Assembly: GCF_014145675.1 (NCBI RefSeq)
Contig: NZ_JACGZW010000013.1
Span: 248,001-312,000 of the forward strand
Length of the DNA stretch: 64,000 nt
Reading direction: 5' to 3'
Origin: Amycolatopsis dendrobii
GTDB lineage: Bacteria > Actinomycetota > Actinomycetes > Mycobacteriales > Pseudonocardiaceae
In this document: in pieces, positions 53,316-62,977 of the stretch
Numbering within the stretch: position 1 is the first letter of the stretch
Layout: every line of letters begins with the position of its first letter
Position numbers and translations under genes: made by a program
The notes under the pieces: model-generated
The model's database searches: none
The model's input: the letters and a program-made list of their open reading frames with translations, nothing else
What the model was told of the DNA's origin: nothing

Positions 53316-54623
53316 GTGAGCGATTACGACATTGTCATATGCGGGGCCGGGGCCGGCGGGCTGACCGCCGCGATTCTTCTCGGCGGGCAGGGACGCCGGG
53401 TGCTGCTGGCCGACAAACTCACCGACACGGTGGAAACGTTCAAGGGCGAACTCCTCCAGCCCGGTTCGCTGGCCACATTGGACTCGATCGGCGCGCTGGA
53501 AACCCTGCGCGGCGCGGGCGGGCGGCGGATCGACCGGCTGGTCTGCGCGGGCGACGACGGCGCGGAACTGTGCGCGATGGACTACCGATGGCTGCCGAGC
53601 GCCTACGACCACTGTCTCACCCACACCTACAAAGGCATTCTGGACAACCTCATCCAGGCGCTGCCCGCCGGCGTCGAATTCCGCCGCGGGGTCTCGGTCG
53701 ACCGCGCGGTGCGGGACGGATCCGGCCGGGTCGCCGGGGTCGTGCTGCGCGAGCGCGGCGCCCGCGCCGAGGTGTCCGCGGACCTGGTCGTCGCGGCCGA
53801 CGGGCAGGCGTCCAAGCTGCGCGCCCAGGTCGGGATCGAAGTGGACACCACGCCGTACGACCACCAGGTGGTCGCGATCGACCTGGCCGGCGTTCCGGAA
53901 CTGGCGCACCAGGCGACCACCACGATCACCCGCGAGGGGATGCGGGTGATGTACCCGATGCCCGGCGGCGGCGGACGGCTGTACTTGCAGGTCGCGCGCG
54001 GGCTGGTGAACCGGATCGGCAAGGCCGGGCTGGCCGGGTGGGTGGACGAGGCGGTCGCCGCGTGCCCGAGCGCGGCCCCGATCGCGGAGTCCGTGCGCGC
54101 CGGGGTGCCGACCTGCCGGGTGCTGTCCGCGCGGCGGTTCGTCGCGCCGGTCTTCCACGGCGCGGGGATGCCGCTGATCGGCGACGCGGCGCACGCCGTG
54201 CACCCGATGGCCGGACAGGGCATGAACGCGGCGATCGCGGACGCGGTGCGGCTGGCCGGGGCGTTCCGGGACGTGCCCACCTCCGGAGCCGGCGCGGTCG
54301 ACGCCGCGCTGGCCGAATACGACCGGGTGCGCCGCCCGGAGCTCAAAACCATTTCCGAATTCAGCCACCGGTTCGCGGAAATGTTCACCACCGCGGTCGG
54401 GAATTTCGGGTACGCGCGCAGCAAGTACATTCTTTCCTGCCACGGCCGGAATCGCCGGTTGTGCTACAAGATCATGCACAACATCTCCGGTCTCGGCTAT
54501 CAGAAATTCTCCGTTCTCGACCGGTTGCAGCAACTCGGCTGGCCGGACCGCGCGGCCGATCGGTTGCCTCCGCGTCGAGCGAGCGTGGACGGCGCTGTTG
54601 AGGCCACCTTGGACCCGCGTTGA
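53316..54623 (+). CDS. FAD-dependent monooxygenase (group A)
   Basis: 435 residues. FAD motif IVICGAGAGGLTAAILLGG at the N-terminus, DG-type motif VVAADGQASKLRAQ, and the second FAD motif PLIGDAAHAVHPMAGQGMNAA. Relatives include aromatic hydroxylases and squalene-epoxidase-like enzymes. Context (cyclase-like gene divergent, IspH downstream) suggests oxidation of an isoprenoid. GTG start at 53316; the only recognisable GGAG is 16 nt away, so translation signals look weak. Confidence 0.9.
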   Translation: MSDYDIVICGAGAGGLTAAILLGGQGRRVLLADKLTDTVETFKGELLQPGSLATLDSIGALETLRGAGGRRIDRLVCAGDDGAELCAMDYRWLPSAYDHCLTHTYKGILDNLIQALPAGVEFRRGVSVDRAVRDGSGRVAGVVLRERGARAEVSADLVVAADGQASKLRAQVGIEVDTTPYDHQVVAIDLAGVPELAHQATTTITREGMRVMYPMPGGGGRLYLQVARGLVNRIGKAGLAGWVDEAVAACPSAAPIAESVRAGVPTCRVLSARRFVAPVFHGAGMPLIGDAAHAVHPMAGQGMNAAIADAVRLAGAFRDVPTSGAGAVDAALAEYDRVRRPELKTISEFSHRFAEMFTTAVGNFGYARSKYILSCHGRNRRLCYKIMHNISGLGYQKFSVLDRLQQLGWPDRAADRLPPRRASVDGAVEATLDPR

Positions 54624-54666
54624 GGAATCTCGTGCGGTCCGCCGTGCCCCGCTTACGGTCGCGGCC

Positions 54667-55596
54667 ATGAAACAGGTCTTGCTGGCGAGCCCGCGCGGGT
54701 ACTGCGCCGGGGTGGATCGCGCCGTACGCGCCGTGGAGGCCGCACTGGAGCGCAACGGCGCGCCGGTCTACGTACGCAAGCAAATCGTGCATAACACGCA
54801 TGTTGTGCGCCGGCTGGAGCGGCTGGGCGCGGTGTTCGTCGACGAGGTGAGCGAAGTGCCGCCTGGCTCGGTCACGGTGTTCTCGGCGCACGGCGTCGCG
54901 CCCGCGGTGCACGAAGCCGCAGCGGGGCGGTCGTTGCGCACTATCGACGCGACGTGCCCGCTGGTGACGAAGGTGCACCGCGAAGCAGTGCGTGCGGCTG
55001 CGCGCGGCGACCAGATCCTGTTGATCGGCCACCACGGGCACGAAGAGGTCGAAGGCACGAGCGGCGAGGCTCCCGCGGACACCATCGTGGTGGACGGCCC
55101 GGAAGCAGTGGCCGGCCTGGAAGTGCGCGATCCGGCGAAAGTGACCTGGTTGTCCCAAACGACCCTTTCGGTCGCGGAGACCGAACAGACCGTCCGCCGG
55201 CTGCGCGAACGGTTCCCGCTGCTGTCCGACCCGCCGAGCGACGACATCTGCTACGCCACCCAGAACCGGCAGGAAGCGGTCGCGGAGCTGGCGTCCCGGG
55301 CCGGGCTGGTGCTTGTCGTCGGTTCCGCCAATTCGTCCAATTCGGTGCGGCTGGTGGAAGTCGCGCTGGACGGCGGCGCATCCGCGGCGTACTTGGTCGA
55401 GGACGCCGCCGCGGTCGATCCCGCGTGGCTGGAGGGCGTGCCGACGGTCGGGGTCACCAGCGGCGCGTCCGTTCCCGAGGATCTGGTCGAGCAGGTGCTC
55501 GAACTGCTCGCCGGACACGGTTTCGGCGACGTGCGCGAGGTGCGCACCGCGGAAGAGAAGCTGAGTTTCGCCCCACCGCGCGAGTTGCGGTCGTAA
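54667..55596 (+). CDS. ispH: 4-Hydroxy-3-methylbut-2-enyl diphosphate reductase
   Basis: 309 residues. The three [4Fe-4S] cluster Cys are in PRGYCAGVDRA, DATCPLVTKVH and DDICYATQNRQ, and the catalytic Glu/His motifs (GHHGHEEVEGT) are present. It makes IPP and DMAPP in the last step of the MEP pathway. A copy beside a cyclase-like protein and FAD enzyme suggests dedicated precursor supply; the genome may hold another ispH elsewhere, which cannot be seen here. 43 nt after the FAD gene, so probably co-transcribed. Confidence 0.96.
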   Translation: MKQVLLASPRGYCAGVDRAVRAVEAALERNGAPVYVRKQIVHNTHVVRRLERLGAVFVDEVSEVPPGSVTVFSAHGVAPAVHEAAAGRSLRTIDATCPLVTKVHREAVRAAARGDQILLIGHHGHEEVEGTSGEAPADTIVVDGPEAVAGLEVRDPAKVTWLSQTTLSVAETEQTVRRLRERFPLLSDPPSDDICYATQNRQEAVAELASRAGLVLVVGSANSSNSVRLVEVALDGGASAAYLVEDAAAVDPAWLEGVPTVGVTSGASVPEDLVEQVLELLAGHGFGDVREVRTAEEKLSFAPPRELRS

Positions 55597-55629
55597 CGAC
55601 CGGCCGCGGCTGCGGTTAACCTGCCAGGC

Positions 55630-56832
55630 ATGGACGAGGCGAGGAGGACCGTACGGGCCGCGGTGTCCGGCGAAGGACGGTCCGAAGCGCTCGCCGCTGC
55701 CGTGCGCTGGGCGGTGCGCGTGGGCCTGATGGTGGTGCTGGCCTACACCGTCGCGGTGACCCCGCCGGGGATCGGCGCGCACGGGCTGCCCGGGCTGAAC
55801 CTGCTCGGCCTGCTCGTCGGCGCGGCGGGCTGGCTCGGCTGGGGCCTGCTGCGCGACCGGGAAGGCCTGCTGCGGCTGATCGCGCTGCCGGTCGGGGTGG
55901 CGGGCGGCGCGCTGCTCGTGCCCGGCACTTCCGGTTCGGACGTCGGCGTGATCCTGGTCTGCCTGATGGTGCTGGCCGCCGCCAGCGTGCTGGAGCCGGG
56001 TCCGGCCGGGGTGCTCGCGGTCTTCGCGATGGCCGCGGCCGGGATCGCCGAGCGGTTCTGGGAGAACCTGCTGCCCGGCGGGTTCGCGGTGCTCGCGGTC
56101 GCGGCCTCCTATCTGGCCGGGATCGTGCGCCGCCAGCGCACGCTGCACGTCGCGCAGACGGAGCTGCTGCTGGTGGAAACCCAGGTGGCGAAGGAGGAAC
56201 AGGCCCGTTCCGCGGCGCTGGCCGAGCGGGCCCGGATCGCCCGTGAGATCCACGACGTGCTGGCGCATGCGATGGGCGGCTTGATCGTGCAGCTGGAGGC
56301 CGCGGACGCGCTGCTGGAGACGGTGCCGGGCGCGGACCGGGCGCGGGCCTGCGTGATCCGCGCGCGCGGGCTGGCCGGGGAAGGCCTGACCGAGACCCGC
56401 CGCGCGATCGGCGCGCTGCGCGGGGACAAACGCTCGCTGCCGGAATTCCTGAGCACGCTGGTGGAGGACTACCGCGCCGACTATCCCGACGTGCCGGTGT
56501 CTTTCGAGCAGCCCGCCGAACAGCCGGAATTGCGCCCGGAGGTCACGCTGGCGCTGCAGCGCCTCGGCCAGGAAGCGCTGACGAACGTGCGCCGGCACGC
56601 CCCGGGCGCGCCCGTGACCGTCTCGCTGGCGGTGGATGCGGAGCGGGTCGAACTGGTCGTGCGCAACGGCGCGCCGGGCGAAGCCGAGCGCGGCACGACC
56701 GGCGGCGGGTACGGGCTCGTCGGCATGCGGGAACGGATCGAGCAATTGGAAGGCACGCTGGACGCGGCGGCCGAAGGACCGGGCTGGACCGTGCGGGCGC
56801 GGGTGCCGCGGCCGCGAACCGAGGGGGACTGA
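55630..56832 (+). CDS. NarL-type sensor histidine kinase
   Basis: 400 residues. About five predicted membrane helices in residues 25-165, then HisKA_3 with phosphoacceptor His in ARIAREIHDVLAHAMGG. The HATPase_c domain has LRPEVTLALQRLGQEALTNVRRHA and GGGYGLVGMRERI. It phosphorylates the response regulator encoded next, with TGATG overlap. No extracytoplasmic sensor domain is evident, so a membrane or lipid signal is likely. Confidence 0.94.
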   Translation: MDEARRTVRAAVSGEGRSEALAAAVRWAVRVGLMVVLAYTVAVTPPGIGAHGLPGLNLLGLLVGAAGWLGWGLLRDREGLLRLIALPVGVAGGALLVPGTSGSDVGVILVCLMVLAAASVLEPGPAGVLAVFAMAAAGIAERFWENLLPGGFAVLAVAASYLAGIVRRQRTLHVAQTELLLVETQVAKEEQARSAALAERARIAREIHDVLAHAMGGLIVQLEAADALLETVPGADRARACVIRARGLAGEGLTETRRAIGALRGDKRSLPEFLSTLVEDYRADYPDVPVSFEQPAEQPELRPEVTLALQRLGQEALTNVRRHAPGAPVTVSLAVDAERVELVVRNGAPGEAERGTTGGGYGLVGMRERIEQLEGTLDAAAEGPGWTVRARVPRPRTEGD

Positions 56833-57488
56833 TGGACGGGCCGTTGCGGGTGCTGGTCGCCGACGACCAGACGGCGGTGCGCGAGGGACTGGTGACCCTG
56901 CTGGAGACTTTCCCCGGGACGACGGTGGTCGGCGCCGCCGCGAACGGGGACGCGGTGCTGGAGATGGTCGCCGCCGATCCGCCGGACGTGGTCCTGATGG
57001 ACCTGCGGATGCCGGTCCGGGACGGGGTCAGCACCACCGCCCGGCTGCGCGACGAGTATCCGGCGGTGAAAGTCGTCGTGCTGACCACGTACGCCGACGA
57101 CAGTTCGGTGCGGGACGCGTTGCGGGCCGGCGCCCTGGGATTTCTCACCAAGGACGCCGGCCGCGCGGACATCGCCCGCGCGCTGGCCGCGGCCGCGTCC
57201 GGCCAGTCGGTGATGGACGCCGAGGTGCAGCGGCGTCTGCTCGCCGGGATGGACTCGCCGGAGGAGCCACCGGCGCGGACCGCGGCGCACGAGGTGTTGA
57301 GCGGCCGCGAGGTCGAGGTGCTGCGGCTGGTCGCCGGCGGGTTGTCCAATCGCGAGATCGCCGGTCGGCTGTTCATCGGCGAGGCGACGGTGAAGAGCCA
57401 CATCAACCGTATTTTCGCGAAGATCGGCGTGCGGGACCGGGCGCAGGCGGTGCGGTACGCGTTTCGGCACGGGCTTACGAGCGAGTGA
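56832..57488 (+). CDS. NarL/FixJ-type response regulator
   Basis: 218 residues. Receiver domain with acidic pocket VLVADDQ and phosphoacceptor Asp in VLMDLRMPV, then the LuxR-type HTH LSGREVEVLRLVAGGLSNREIAGRLFIGEATVKSHINRIFAKIG. Partner of the kinase. It ends 3 nt from the stop of the convergent ABC exporter, so overlapping transcripts are likely. Target genes unknown; the exporter is a candidate by position. Confidence 0.95.
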   Translation: MDGPLRVLVADDQTAVREGLVTLLETFPGTTVVGAAANGDAVLEMVAADPPDVVLMDLRMPVRDGVSTTARLRDEYPAVKVVVLTTYADDSSVRDALRAGALGFLTKDAGRADIARALAAAASGQSVMDAEVQRRLLAGMDSPEEPPARTAAHEVLSGREVEVLRLVAGGLSNREIAGRLFIGEATVKSHINRIFAKIGVRDRAQAVRYAFRHGLTSE

Positions 57489-57491
57489 GGT

Positions 57492-60400
57492 TCATCTGGG
57501 CGTGGTTTCGGGGGAGCCCCAGAGCTTCGTGTAGTGACCGTGGGCAGCCAGAAGTTCGGCGTGGGTGCCAACCTCGGCCAGCCGCCCACCCTCCAGCACC
57601 GCGATGCGGTCGGCCCGCGCGGCGGTGTGCAGGCGGTGCGCGACGAGGATCACCGTGCGTCCGGCGCACGCCGCGGCCGTCGCGGCCTGGCATCGTGCTT
57701 CGGTCCGCGGGTCCAGATTCGCGGTGGCTTCGTCAAGGACAAGGATGGCGGGTGCCAGAAGCCGGGCCCTGGCGAGCGAAACGAGCTGACGTTGGCCTGC
57801 CGACAGCGCGGAGCCGCCGACGCCGACCGTAGTGGCGTAGCCGTCCGGCAACGCCTCGAACACTTCATGCGCGCCCACCGCACGCGCTGCGGCGACGGCA
57901 TCGCGCGGGCTGGCATCTGGGCAGCCGTAACGGATGTTGTCGAGCACGCTGCGCCCGAAGAGGTACGGTTCCTGCGGCACGAACCCGATCTGCCTGCGCA
58001 GCAACCGTACGTCGTAGCTGCGCAGGTCGACGCCGTCCACCAGAACTTGCCCCTCGCACGGATCGTGAAACCGGAGAAGCAGCTTCAGCAGCGTGGACTT
58101 CCCCGCGCCACTGGCACCGACCACGGCCAGCGTGCTGCCCGCCGGCACGTCGAGAGAAACGTCCGACAGGGCGTCGCGCTGGGTGCCGGGGTAGCGCATG
58201 CGTACCTGGTTGAACTGAACCGCGCCTAGGTGCTGGGACGGCGTAAGAGGCTGTCGCGGAGACGGTACGGCCGGTTCAGTACGGAGGAAGGCGCGAAGCC
58301 GTCGTACGGCGACAGCGGCCTGCGCGTAACCGTCGTAAGCCTGGGCGAACTGTTGCACGGGCGCGAAAAGCGAGTCGAGGTACAGCACGAAGGCGACCAG
58401 TACGCCCGCGGTGAGAGTGCCGTCTTCGATGCGCGCTGCTCCGGCCGCAAGCACTACGGCGGCTGTCACGGCACCCACCAACTCGACGAACGGGAAGTAC
58501 AGCGCGGTCAACAGATGCGTGCGTACGCGGGCGTCGCGGTACCGGCGGTCGTGCGCGCCCAGTTCGGTGACGCTGTCGTGCCGGCGGCCGTGAAGCTGCA
58601 CCACGGTGAGCCTGCTGATGGTTTCGCGAAGTGCGGTGGTGAAGGTGGTCAGGCTCTCCCGCGCGAGGGTGTAAAGCGGGGTGGAGCGGCGTCGGAACCA
58701 CCCCGTGGCCAGCAGCACCAATGGAACTCCGGCGAGCGCGAGCAGCGCCAGTCCGCCGTCCATTAAGGACAGTGCGGTGATCGCGCCGATGGTGCTGACC
58801 GCGCTGACCAACGCGCCGGGCAGATCGTTGCGCAAGAAATGGGACAGTGCCTCGACATCGGCGGTGAGCAGGGTGATCAACCGGCCGCGGTCCCGTTCCG
58901 CGGGGCCGAGCGCGAGTGCGTGCTGTGCGGTGCGGCGGCGCAAGCCGAACAGCACCCGCTCGCAGGTGCGGCCGGTCACCACGGTTTCGCCCGCGGTGCT
59001 CAGCGCGTTGAGCGCGACCAAGCCCGCACCGGCGGCGACCCATGCCAGCAGTATGCCGAGTTGCCCGGCATTCACGCCCGAGTCCACTCCGCGGCCCACG
59101 GCCAGCGGTAGCAGCACGTCGGTGGCAGTACCAGCGGCGAGCAGCGACAAACCGGCGAGGAATCCCTTGCGGTGCGCGCGGAACAGCCCGGATCGGCGAG
59201 GCGGGACGACGGCGGGTGCCGTAACCAGGTGCGAGAAGGCGGGTTCCTGCGGCGGTGCCGTGGGCACCGCGTCGCCGAGGAGTGCGCGGTAGGCGGAGGA
59301 GCGCGCCTGAAGCTCCTCGTGGGTTCCGATGTCCGCGACGCGGCCGGATTCCAGCAGCACCACCCGATCGGCGGTACGGAGGAGGTCCGGGCGGCTGGTC
59401 GCCACAACCCGGGTGGTGGCCAGGCCGCGCAGGTGACGGTGGATGGCGCGCTCGGTCACCGCGTCCACCGCCGTCGTCGGGTCGTCGAGCAGCAGCAGCT
59501 TCGGCTCCGGGAGCAACGCCCGGGCGAGCGCGATGCGTTGTCTCTGCCCACCGGACAGTTCGCCGTCGCTGATCCTGGTCTGATAGCCGTCCGGGCTTGC
59601 CAGGATGAAGTCGTGCAGCCCGGCCGCACGGGCCGCCGCGACGATTCGTGCGTGGTCGGCGTCTGGCGCGCCGTAGGCGATGTTCGTCTGGAAGGAGCCT
59701 GGCATCAGCTGTGGTACTTCGGTGAGCACCCCTACCGCTCGATGCAACGCTTCACCGTTCAGCGCGCGTACGTCCACACCGCCGACGCGTACGCAGCCAG
59801 CGGTCGCGTCGTAGCGGCGACACAACAGGCGTAGCAGGGTCGACTTCCCGGAACCCGGCGGCCCGGCAACCGCGACGTACTCGCCTGGCGCGATCGTGAG
59901 CGACACGTCGCGGAGCACCGGCTCGGCGTCGTAGCAGAAGTGCACGTTGCGCAGTGCGACGCCGAGCGCTTGATCGGGGAGCCCGTGCGGACCGTCCTGC
60001 AGTCTCGGCTGGACGTCGATGAGCGCGAAGCAGCGCTCCAGCCCCGCGCGTGCTTCCTGTGCGTACCCGACCAAACCGGCCAGGGCGCGCACCGGACCGA
60101 CCAACTGCGCAAGGTAGCTCACGAAGGCGACGAAGGTGCCGAGGCTGATGTCGTGCCGCAGCGCGAGCCAGCCGCCGATGCCCAGCACCCCGACTTGTCC
60201 GGCCAACGGCACGGCGCTCATCAACGGCAGGATCGCCGCGGAGACCCGAGCGGTGCGGATCCGCGCGGTGCGCACCGCCGCGGCGTGCCGTTCGATGGCG
60301 GCCAGTTCGTGGTCCTGACGGCCGAACGCGGTCACCACGTGCAGTCCGTCCAGCACCTCGGACACCCGGCCGGTCAGCTCCGCCGACCGTTGCTGCGCGG

Positions 60401-60956
60401 CGAGTCCCGCCGGGAAGATCCGGCTGCGGGCCAGGTGGACGGCCAGCACCAGCAGCGGGCACACCGCCAGCACCAGCCCGGTCAGCACGGGGGAGAGCAG
60501 CACCATCGCGGTCGCCGACGCGGCCAGCAGCGCGAGGTTGCCGATCGCGGCGGGCAGCGGGTCGAGCAGGCCCTGTGCGTAGCAGACGTCGCCGGTCGCG
60601 CGGCCGAGCAGTTGCCCAGCGCCGAATCCGACGCGCTGGCTCTCGTCGAGGCGATGCACCGCGGCGACCACGTCGGCGCGTAGTTCGCGTTGCACGTCCA
60701 GGGCTGTCCGGCCGCCCCAGTACTGCCGGACGGCGGTGGCCGCGAACCGGCCGAGCGCGAAAGCCAGCAATACCACCAGATACGGTGCGATCGGATCGGC
60801 GTGCGTGACGACAGTGCGGTCGATCAGCCGTTGCTGCACCAGCGGCAGCGCCGCGGCGAACCCGGTGGCGGCCAACGCGGCCGCTGTCGCCAGCACGCAC
60901 GCGCCGCGATGCCCGCGCAGATGACGCACCAGCCTCCGCAGAGCCGGTGGTGCCAT
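57492..60956 (-). CDS. Fused ABC exporter TMD-NBD-TMD-NBD
   Basis: 1154 residues, two half-transporters in one chain. NBD1 has Walker A GPPGSGKST and signature LSGGQRQRIALARAL, but Walker B LLLLDDPTTAVD has Asp in place of catalytic Glu, and the H-loop position is Ser (VVATSRPDLL). NBD2 is canonical in Walker A GASGAGKST, Walker B LVLDEATANLD and His LVAHRLH, with a variant signature LSAGQRQ. This is the asymmetry of heterodimeric exporters, with one active site. Architecture resembles mycobacterial Rv0194, a multidrug exporter. ATG at 60956 overlaps the GH57-like gene stop (ATGA). Confidence 0.93.
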   Translation of the reverse strand: MAPPALRRLVRHLRGHRGACVLATAAALAATGFAAALPLVQQRLIDRTVVTHADPIAPYLVVLLAFALGRFAATAVRQYWGGRTALDVQRELRADVVAAVHRLDESQRVGFGAGQLLGRATGDVCYAQGLLDPLPAAIGNLALLAASATAMVLLSPVLTGLVLAVCPLLVLAVHLARSRIFPAGLAAQQRSAELTGRVSEVLDGLHVVTAFGRQDHELAAIERHAAAVRTARIRTARVSAAILPLMSAVPLAGQVGVLGIGGWLALRHDISLGTFVAFVSYLAQLVGPVRALAGLVGYAQEARAGLERCFALIDVQPRLQDGPHGLPDQALGVALRNVHFCYDAEPVLRDVSLTIAPGEYVAVAGPPGSGKSTLLRLLCRRYDATAGCVRVGGVDVRALNGEALHRAVGVLTEVPQLMPGSFQTNIAYGAPDADHARIVAAARAAGLHDFILASPDGYQTRISDGELSGGQRQRIALARALLPEPKLLLLDDPTTAVDAVTERAIHRHLRGLATTRVVATSRPDLLRTADRVVLLESGRVADIGTHEELQARSSAYRALLGDAVPTAPPQEPAFSHLVTAPAVVPPRRSGLFRAHRKGFLAGLSLLAAGTATDVLLPLAVGRGVDSGVNAGQLGILLAWVAAGAGLVALNALSTAGETVVTGRTCERVLFGLRRRTAQHALALGPAERDRGRLITLLTADVEALSHFLRNDLPGALVSAVSTIGAITALSLMDGGLALLALAGVPLVLLATGWFRRRSTPLYTLARESLTTFTTALRETISRLTVVQLHGRRHDSVTELGAHDRRYRDARVRTHLLTALYFPFVELVGAVTAAVVLAAGAARIEDGTLTAGVLVAFVLYLDSLFAPVQQFAQAYDGYAQAAVAVRRLRAFLRTEPAVPSPRQPLTPSQHLGAVQFNQVRMRYPGTQRDALSDVSLDVPAGSTLAVVGASGAGKSTLLKLLLRFHDPCEGQVLVDGVDLRSYDVRLLRRQIGFVPQEPYLFGRSVLDNIRYGCPDASPRDAVAAARAVGAHEVFEALPDGYATTVGVGGSALSAGQRQLVSLARARLLAPAILVLDEATANLDPRTEARCQAATAAACAGRTVILVAHRLHTAARADRIAVLEGGRLAEVGTHAELLAAHGHYTKLWGSPETTPR

Positions 60957-62977
60957 CACATCACGCCGGTGGGTGCGGCCAGCGCCGCCGTCCGCGGCTG
61001 CCCGGCCGGAGCCGGGTGCAGGACGTCGCGCGCCATGGCCAGCCAGCGCACCGCGAACGCGTCGTGCACGAATCCCGCGCCCAGCAGCAAATCCACGTGC
61101 GTGTCGTGCGCGACGACGGTGGCCGGGAACCCGTGCCCGGCGGCAGTGGGCTCGTCGGTGTGCACGGCAGCCTGCCCGGGATCGAACGCGAGCCAGCACT
61201 GGCTCGCCCCGCTTTTCCAGCCGCGCCAGAGTTCCCCGCCGATCGCGCTGACCGCCTCCCGGCCGTCGAGCAGCGCCTCCAGGTAGTCGGGCACGATCAG
61301 GTTCTCGATCCGCCGCCCCGGCGTCGCGGTGTGGATGCAGGCCAGCAGCGCCGGGACGCCGTGCCGGAGCGCGTACCGGCGCACCTCGGTGGCGGAGCCG
61401 TCTTCCGGGCGAAGGTCGACCGCCACCGCGGACGAGTCCTGCGCGGACACCCACGGGATCCAGGCGCGGTGCGCGGTCTCGCGGTCGGCCAGCGCGCCGG
61501 GATGCGCGGCGGGCACCTCCATGTAGCGGTGCAGTTCCTCCTGGAAGTTCCAGTGGTCGGCCGGATTCCCGGCGATCAGCGCCGGACCGTCCTCGCCGGA
61601 ACCGCGCGGGCGGCGGTGCGCGAGCAGGGTCACCCGTGCGCCCTCCCTCGGCGAAACCAGGCACCACACGTCGTCGCTCACCAGGATGAGTTCCCCGTCG
61701 CCGTCGCGGTCGATGTCGTGCAGCCCGGCGGAAGGCGCGTAGCGGCCGCCCGCCGCCCAGCGGGCCGCGGACAGCAGCGGCCGGGCCAGCCGCGCGTGCG
61801 ACGCGGTGGCGCGCACCCACGGGGCCAGCGCCCGGCCCTGCCCGTCCTCCGCGCGGTCGTGCCAGCCCAGTTCGTGCTGGCCCAGCAGGAGCATCCGCTC
61901 GGCGACCGCCCGCAGCCGCGGTTCGACGGCGCTGCCCGCCTCCCGGATCTCGTGTTCGACGGAGGCGAGCAATTCCCCGTAGGACCACCATTCCTGGGTG
62001 TCGGTCCAGCCGCGGTACGACGGCCCGGCCGACCAGTCCACCTCCAGTTCGTAGTAGGTCCCCGCCGGCACGTCGGCGGGTGCGGCCCGCGGGCGTCCGT
62101 CCAGCCAGGAATCGAGGCAGACCGGTTCGGCCGCCCCGGATTCGGCCAGGAACCGCAGCAGGCGCTCGTAGCGTTCCAGCGCGGGTTCCCAGCCGCCGAC
62201 GCCGGCCGCGCGTTCCATGTCGTCGGCGTACACGAGGATTTCCTCGCCGGTCTGCCGCTCCCCGACATCGGCGAGGAACGCCTCCAGGAAGTGCAGGTGC
62301 GCGTCCGTCCGGGGCGGGAACAGGTACCGCAGGTAGGAACAGATCGGCAGCACGGTCAGGTCGCCGGTCGCCGCGCGCGGGCGCAGCAGGCGCAGATCGG
62401 CGAGGCCCGGGCGGAACGGCGGCGGCCGCTCGGCGTCCCAGTGGAACGGTCCGTGCAGGTCGGCGTGCGCGCGGGAGTCCGCGGGATAGCCGTCCTCGGG
62501 GACCGGCTTCGCGAGCAGCCGGTCGTCCACCAGGACCCGGCGGATCCCGGCCTCGGCCAGCACCCCGGCCAGCTCCGGCGCCCACACCCGCTCCGGCAGC
62601 CAGGCGGTCGGCGGCTGGCCCTCGGGCAGGTCGAAGTGCCGCCGGTGCAGGTCCGCGGCGGCGGCCAGCTGGCGGCGGTTCGACCACTCCGAGCACGCGG
62701 GCATGATCGGCTCGGAGTAGGTGCCGCCGAGCAGCGAGACGGTGCCGTCGGCGATCCGTTCGCGCACCAGGCCGACGAATCCCGGACGGTGCCACAGGGC
62801 GGCTTCGAGCAGCGTGCCGGACAGGTGCAGCCCGGTCGGGATCCGGTAGCGGCGGTGCAGGTCGAGCACCGCGGCGTAGCCGTCGCAGATCCGCCCGATG
62901 CCGTCCCGGTTGTCGTAGCCGTCGGTGATGTTCAGCTGGTTCGCGTGGTGCACGAAGGCGAGTGGCGCGCCCGACAT
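60956..62977 (-). CDS. GH57-like glycoside hydrolase
   Basis: 673 residues. The N-terminal barrel carries motifs that map onto GH57: LAFVHHANQLNITD, GGTYSEPIMPA, the nucleophile Glu in AWLPERVWAPE and the acid Asp in VYADDMERA. The remaining C-terminal half has beta-rich segments (SPREGARVTLLAHRRP, AIGGELWRGWKSGASQ). Family enzymes act on alpha-glucans. It has a GGAGG ribosome site and is co-translated with the ABC exporter, so the two may handle a shared glycan. No signal peptide, so cytoplasmic. The substrate is not evident. Confidence 0.85.
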   Translation of the reverse strand: MSGAPLAFVHHANQLNITDGYDNRDGIGRICDGYAAVLDLHRRYRIPTGLHLSGTLLEAALWHRPGFVGLVRERIADGTVSLLGGTYSEPIMPACSEWSNRRQLAAAADLHRRHFDLPEGQPPTAWLPERVWAPELAGVLAEAGIRRVLVDDRLLAKPVPEDGYPADSRAHADLHGPFHWDAERPPPFRPGLADLRLLRPRAATGDLTVLPICSYLRYLFPPRTDAHLHFLEAFLADVGERQTGEEILVYADDMERAAGVGGWEPALERYERLLRFLAESGAAEPVCLDSWLDGRPRAAPADVPAGTYYELEVDWSAGPSYRGWTDTQEWWSYGELLASVEHEIREAGSAVEPRLRAVAERMLLLGQHELGWHDRAEDGQGRALAPWVRATASHARLARPLLSAARWAAGGRYAPSAGLHDIDRDGDGELILVSDDVWCLVSPREGARVTLLAHRRPRGSGEDGPALIAGNPADHWNFQEELHRYMEVPAAHPGALADRETAHRAWIPWVSAQDSSAVAVDLRPEDGSATEVRRYALRHGVPALLACIHTATPGRRIENLIVPDYLEALLDGREAVSAIGGELWRGWKSGASQCWLAFDPGQAAVHTDEPTAAGHGFPATVVAHDTHVDLLLGAGFVHDAFAVRWLAMARDVLHPAPAGQPRTAALAAPTGVM

